Below, in pieces: positions 5,424 to 8,900 of a stretch of DNA of 8,900 bases (position 1 is the first letter of the stretch; each line of letters opens with the position of its first letter). The stretch is from assembly GCA_002297005.1 (NCBI GenBank), contig DBIX01000012.1:1-8900 (forward strand). The letters run 5' to 3'. Under the pieces are notes generated by a model, which worked only from the letters and a program-made list of their open reading frames with translations, ran no database searches and had not been told where the DNA came from. Source of the stretch: Cyanobacteria bacterium UBA791. Its GTDB lineage: Bacteria; Cyanobacteriota; Vampirovibrionia; Gastranaerophilales; Gastranaerophilaceae. The position numbers and the translations under genes were made by a program.

Positions 5424-6017
5424 TTAATTTTCATCATCTAAACAGAGGATATTATCAAATATATATTTTATAACTTCTTCGTTGTATCTATTGTTTTTAG
5501 CGGTAAATAGTAGAACTTCTTCGCCAAAATTCTTTTTAACTTCTTGTATTCTTTTATTCAAATCATTTTGTTTAACTAAATCAACTTTTGAAAGAACAGT
5601 TACTGTATTTAGTCCGTGGTGGTTAATCCATTCACGCATTTGGTAATCATTCTTTTGAATTTCATGACGTGCATCGACAAATTGTACAAGTTTAACAATT
5701 TGTTCTCTTTTTAATAAATATTGTTCTAAGTTCTTTTGCCAATCGTCTTTCATGCCTTGAGAAACTCTTGCATAACCGTATCCTGGTAAGTCAGTTATAA
5801 TAAACTTGTTTGAGAAATTGAAGAAGTTTATTAATCTTGTTTTTCCGGGAGTGTTAGAGGTTTTAGCAAGCTTTTTGTTATTAGCAAGTCCATTGATAAA
5901 AGAAGATTTACCAACGTTTGAACGACCAATCAGAGCTATTTCTGGTAATCCGTAATCAGGACATTGAGATAGCTTTGCTGCACTTATTAAAAATTTGCCG
6001 TCTAAAGATTTTTTCAT
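5424..6017 (-). CDS. engB: Ribosome-assembly GTPase EngB (YihA/YsxC)
   Basis: EngB is an essential cytosolic GTPase needed for maturation of the large ribosomal subunit. The 197-residue length is normal for the family. Motifs in order are G1 GRSNVGKSS (31-39), the family-specific switch TPGKTRLINFF (57-67), G3 DLPGYGYA (76-83), FVDARHEIQKND (113-124, equivalent to the usual VDxRH) and G4 SKVD (143-146; the usual form is TKxD). G5 is weak, around FTAKNN (171-176). There is no Shine-Dalgarno sequence before the ATG. The TPR gene ends only 7 nt upstream on the same strand, so translational coupling to that gene is likely. The family assignment is firm. Confidence 0.96.
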   Translation of the reverse strand: MKKSLDGKFLISAAKLSQCPDYGLPEIALIGRSNVGKSSFINGLANNKKLAKTSNTPGKTRLINFFNFSNKFIITDLPGYGYARVSQGMKDDWQKNLEQYLLKREQIVKLVQFVDARHEIQKNDYQMREWINHHGLNTVTVLSKVDLVKQNDLNKRIQEVKKNFGEEVLLFTAKNNRYNEEVIKYIFDNILCLDDEN

Positions 6018-6024
6018 TAGTTTA

Positions 6025-7860
6025 TTATCTTAATTTTTTTTCTAATTTTTTAATTTTTCTATTTATTTTTCTTACTTCACGTTTTGTATGTTGGTAAGAA
6101 TTGTATTTTTTGTAGTTGTAAATAGCATCGTAATAGTTTTTATCTTTTTCGCAGGTTTGAGCTAAAAGCAAGATAGCATCTGTGTTTGATGGGTTAAAGT
6201 TCAAGGCTCTTATTGCATATTCTCTTGCTAAGATATAATTTTTCTTTTCAAAAAATACATTTGCATCTTTTAAAAGTGCTTTTGAACGATTTTCTGTTTT
6301 TAGAATATATTCAAAGTTGCTTAAAGCGATTTTGTTATCAACATCTTTTGACAAAGCTTTTGTTAAAGCTTTTTTAGCTGGTACATAGTGTTTATGGTAA
6401 GTTAGTATTTCACCTAAATATAAATCGTCTTTAAGAGTTTTTGTGCTATTTACAGCAAGTTCAAACATTTCGTTTGAATGATAAATATCGTCTAAAACAA
6501 AGTAAGCTTCGCCTTTTGTAACCATGTCATTTGTATTTTTTATAGGGAAGTTTACAAGTTGTGTTAGTAATTCTTTTTGATTGTATTTTTGGTTAGATAC
6601 ATTCATCAATTTGATTTTTGCTAAATATAATTCTAAATCTTTTGGATTAGCTGCGATTGCTTTATTAACGTTATCAAGAGCTTTTACAAAGTTTTGAGTT
6701 GAACCGATAATGTTTTTTGATGATGCAACTTTTGCTAATTCAAAATATGTGTTAGAAACACCTTTTAGAGCTTCATTGTTGTATTTTTTTACACCAACAA
6801 GTGAAGAATAATATTTTAAAGCTTGGTCATATTTTCCTGATGAGTAGCTAATGTCTGCAATTTTTAATTTTGCATCATAAAGGTTTGGATTAGTTACAGA
6901 AACTGTTTTAAGTTGTTCAATTGCAAATTCGCTATCTGAACGTTTTTCATAGATTTCTGCTAAATTCAAGTATGGTTGAATATTTTCTGGTGCGATAGCA
7001 CTTGCTTTTCTAAAAGCTTGAATTGCAGCAGCTTCGTTACCTTGGTTTCTGTATATTTCACCAAAAAGGTTATATATTGCTGAAGAATTTGAATTGATGC
7101 AAAGAGCATTGTTCAAATATGTTAGAGCTTGTGAATAATCTTGTCTTTTGTTAGCTAATTGTGCTAGATGAAAATATGCTGATGTGTTATGAGGATTTAA
7201 TTTAATAGATTTTTTAAATTTTAATTCTGCCTCATTTAAATCATTATTTAGGTAATCAATAGTTCCTAGATTGTCAATCGCTGTTGCAAATTGAGAATCA
7301 ATAGAAACAGATTTTAAGAATAATTCTTTTGCTTTATCAAGGTTATTTAATTTCAATTCACAAACACCCATTTCGTTAAAAGCTGCAAAATGGTTTTGGT
7401 TTAAAAGAGTTGCAACTGTGAATTGTTCTTTTGCAGAAGTTATCAATTCTTTTTTGTTTGCTTGATAATCCATGTTAGAAGAATTTAGTCTAGCTAAATA
7501 CAACAAACCTTGAGCATAATGCAAATCTGCATTTTGAGGGTATGTTTTTAGCATTTTATTAAGTTCGTCTTGTGAAGCATTTAGACTTTTCTTTTTAATA
7601 TTTAAAACTATTTTTAAGCTTTTCGCATTGATATTATTAGGATTAGCCTTAAGTAATGAATTGATTTTTGCCTCAGCATTTGCGTAATTACCATAATCAA
7701 TCATTTTGATTATAGCGTTGTTTACGTTGTAATTATTTGTTTCAACTTTAGCTGTCATTTTAGGAGCTGGAGTTGTTTGTTTCTTTTGGGCAGGTGCTGA
7801 GTTAGCTGAATTGCTTAAAATTACTGCTGTTGCTAGTGCTAGTATAAGATTTCTTTTCAT
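6025..7860 (-). CDS. Exported tetratricopeptide-repeat (TPR) protein
   Basis: TPR arrays are helical scaffolds for protein-protein contacts; the partner here is unknown. The 611 residues start with a signal peptide (MKRNLILALATAVILSNSANS), probably cut after ANS at 21, so the protein should be periplasmic or envelope-associated. A Pro/Lys/Gln-rich linker follows (22-45). Tandem 34-residue TPR units then run from about 50 to 360 and again from about 370 to 590, with typical signatures such as AAFNEMGVCELKLNNLDKAK, SAYFHLAQLANKRQDYSQAL and QPYLNLAEIYEKRSDSEFAI. The C-terminus (592-611) is very basic (KREVRKINRKIKKLEKK) and could touch RNA, nucleic acid or acidic polymers. A GGAAGA ribosome binding site lies about 8 nt before the ATG. 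It is the first gene of a probable operon with engB and the small Cys-rich gene. Confidence 0.9.
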   Translation of the reverse strand: MKRNLILALATAVILSNSANSAPAQKKQTTPAPKMTAKVETNNYNVNNAIIKMIDYGNYANAEAKINSLLKANPNNINAKSLKIVLNIKKKSLNASQDELNKMLKTYPQNADLHYAQGLLYLARLNSSNMDYQANKKELITSAKEQFTVATLLNQNHFAAFNEMGVCELKLNNLDKAKELFLKSVSIDSQFATAIDNLGTIDYLNNDLNEAELKFKKSIKLNPHNTSAYFHLAQLANKRQDYSQALTYLNNALCINSNSSAIYNLFGEIYRNQGNEAAAIQAFRKASAIAPENIQPYLNLAEIYEKRSDSEFAIEQLKTVSVTNPNLYDAKLKIADISYSSGKYDQALKYYSSLVGVKKYNNEALKGVSNTYFELAKVASSKNIIGSTQNFVKALDNVNKAIAANPKDLELYLAKIKLMNVSNQKYNQKELLTQLVNFPIKNTNDMVTKGEAYFVLDDIYHSNEMFELAVNSTKTLKDDLYLGEILTYHKHYVPAKKALTKALSKDVDNKIALSNFEYILKTENRSKALLKDANVFFEKKNYILAREYAIRALNFNPSNTDAILLLAQTCEKDKNYYDAIYNYKKYNSYQHTKREVRKINRKIKKLEKKLR

Positions 7861-7891
7861 ATTAATTCTTCCGTTATTTTTTGTAAAAGTT

Positions 7892-7920
7892 TTTTCAAAA
7901 TATTGTAAATATTGTATAAT
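7892..7920 (+). promoter_or_regulatory. Promoter of the Xer recombinase gene
   Basis: TTTTCA (7892-7897), a 17-bp spacer and a perfect TATAAT (7915-7920) point rightward. Transcription would start near 7927, about 25 nt before the ATG at 7952, with a GAGGGG ribosome binding site (7944-7949 region). The -10 overlaps the proposed -10 of the divergent TPR promoter. Confidence 0.65.
7899..7916. repeat. Tandem 9-bp direct repeat in the divergent promoter region
   Basis: AATATTGTA occurs twice head to tail (7899-7907 and 7908-7916). Read on the minus strand each unit provides a TACAAT -10-like hexamer. The repeat may simply duplicate a promoter element or may be a binding site; its 9-bp period is slightly less than one helical turn. 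Confidence 0.6.
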
Positions 7921-7939
7921 AACAACGTGAAAAAATCAA
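7911..7939 (-). promoter_or_regulatory. Probable promoter of the TPR-engB-small gene operon
   Basis: On the minus strand TTGATT (7934-7939), a 17-bp spacer and TACAAT (7911-7916, five of six to consensus) point leftward, giving a leader of roughly 45 nt before the ATG at 7860. It lies on the same bases as the Xer promoter, so the two polymerases could not bind together. A second TACAAT one repeat unit away (7902-7907) has only a weak -35. Confidence 0.5.
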
Positions 7940-7951
7940 CATAGAGGGGTT

Positions 7952-8875
7952 ATGGCACTTTTAGAATCATCAAAACAATATCTTGAAATGTTTAAAACAT
8001 ATTTGATTGTAGAGAAGAATTTTTCTGAACACACTCTAAAAGCATATACGTCTGATTTGTTGACCTTTTTGATTTGGTTAAAAGATATTCCTTGCACTTC
8101 GGTTAATTATACAAAACTTAGAGAATATCTTTATTTTATACAAAAATTTGATTACAAAAAAACAACTGTAGCTAGAAAATTAGCCTCTGTAAGAACTTTT
8201 TATAAGTTTTTGTATAGGGAAAAGATTATGGAAATTAATCCAGCTGCAAATTTAAATTCTCCAAAAAGACCAAAATCTTTACCAAAATTTTTGACTCCTC
8301 AAGAGATGGAGAAGATTTTGAACAATGTTAAAATGGATACTCCTGCTGGTTATAGAAACAAAGCAATTTTAGAACTTCTTTGGGCTACTGGCATGCGTAT
8401 TAGCGAATTGAGTGGTCTTAATTTTGGCGACTTAAATCTTGATAATAATGAAATAAGAGTTTTTGGTAAAGGTGCAAAGGAAAGAATTGTGCTTGTAACA
8501 GATAGAGCAAAAACTTATTTAAAAAGATATATCGAAAACGCAAGACCTTTAATTGTTGCAAAAGGGTTTAAGTTGGAAGAAATAACAGAAAGTACACCTG
8601 TCTTCATAAATAATACGGGTTATAGACTTCAAAATAAAACTGTTAGAAATGCAATAAAAACCGTTGTTGATAACATTCAGTTACCGAAAAAAGTTACTCC
8701 GCACATGTTTAGACACAGCTTTGCAACAAAATTAATTGAAAATGGTGCAGACTTGAGGGTTGTACAAGAACTTTTAGGTCATGCTAGTATTTCTAATACT
8801 CAAATTTATACTCACATCAGCACAAAACACTTGCAAGATGTTTATGAAACTTCTCATCCGAGAGATAATTTATAA
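7952..8875 (+). CDS. xerD: XerC/XerD-type tyrosine recombinase
   Basis: Xer recombinases resolve chromosome dimers at dif during division, working in the cytoplasm on DNA. The 307 residues include an N-terminal core-binding SAM-like domain (about 10-100, EHTLKAYTSDLLTFL) and a complete C-terminal catalytic domain. All active-site residues are present: R149 (ATGMRISEL), K173 (FGKGAKER), H251 and R254 (HMFRHSFAT), H277 (LLGHASIS) and the nucleophile Y286 (QIYTH). The ending KHLQDVYETSHPR is the Xer signature tail, so this is a housekeeping Xer rather than a phage or transposon integrase. The segment GADLRVVQELLGH is closer to XerD than XerC, but the choice between the two is tentative and the host may use a single Xer. 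The start is supported by GAGGGG a few bases upstream. The remaining 25 bp of the window hold no visible terminator. Confidence 0.94.
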   Translation: MALLESSKQYLEMFKTYLIVEKNFSEHTLKAYTSDLLTFLIWLKDIPCTSVNYTKLREYLYFIQKFDYKKTTVARKLASVRTFYKFLYREKIMEINPAANLNSPKRPKSLPKFLTPQEMEKILNNVKMDTPAGYRNKAILELLWATGMRISELSGLNFGDLNLDNNEIRVFGKGAKERIVLVTDRAKTYLKRYIENARPLIVAKGFKLEEITESTPVFINNTGYRLQNKTVRNAIKTVVDNIQLPKKVTPHMFRHSFATKLIENGADLRVVQELLGHASISNTQIYTHISTKHLQDVYETSHPRDNL

Positions 8876-8900
8876 AATTCAGCTATTTATATTATTAATT

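Noticed and set aside
7861..7951. dif-like recombination site beside xer
   Set aside because: The AT-rich tandem repeat does not form two 11-bp inverted arms around a 6-8 bp centre, and its hexamers are better explained as promoter elements.

Overview
The window is AT-rich double-membrane-type bacterial DNA with eight protein genes, one of them cut by the left edge. I see no phage, insertion sequence or CRISPR array. An SLH-domain envelope protein with a classical signal peptide, a fermentative AdhE, a periplasmic TPR protein and the low GC content together suggest an anaerobic gut bacterium with an outer envelope. My best guess is a non-photosynthetic cyanobacterial relative (Vampirovibrionia/Melainabacteria, order Gastranaerophilales). 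A Negativicute-like host remains possible. This assignment is an inference from gene content, not a search result.

Left part (1-1993, minus strand): the N-terminal third of the bifunctional aldehyde/alcohol dehydrogenase adhE has its own near-consensus promoter. Next to it, on the same strand, is a cation diffusion facilitator (CDF) metal exporter whose promoter places its start codon almost at +1. Between them lies a cluster of TCACGAT/ATCGTGA elements that looks regulatory.

Middle (1994-3759): divergent promoters separate the exporter from a strongly expressed-looking SLH-domain protein. After its stop codon comes a GC-rich stretch of about 120 nt that folds on paper into a branched RNA. 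A textbook intrinsic terminator follows. I do not recognise this RNA, and it is the most interesting part of the window.

Right part (3760-8900): a flavin disulfide reductase of the CoA-disulfide reductase/NADH oxidase type is read rightward. It meets a leftward cluster end to end with a 2-bp gap. In transcription order that cluster is a signal-peptide TPR protein, the ribosome-assembly GTPase EngB, and a small cysteine-rich protein of unknown function. The TPR gene is divergent from a XerC/XerD-type tyrosine recombinase gene, and their predicted promoters overlap.

The genes are mostly housekeeping or metabolic and do not form a single pathway. AdhE and the flavin reductase both use NAD(H) and thiol/CoA chemistry, which fits fermentative redox balance. 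The SLH and TPR proteins belong to the envelope.
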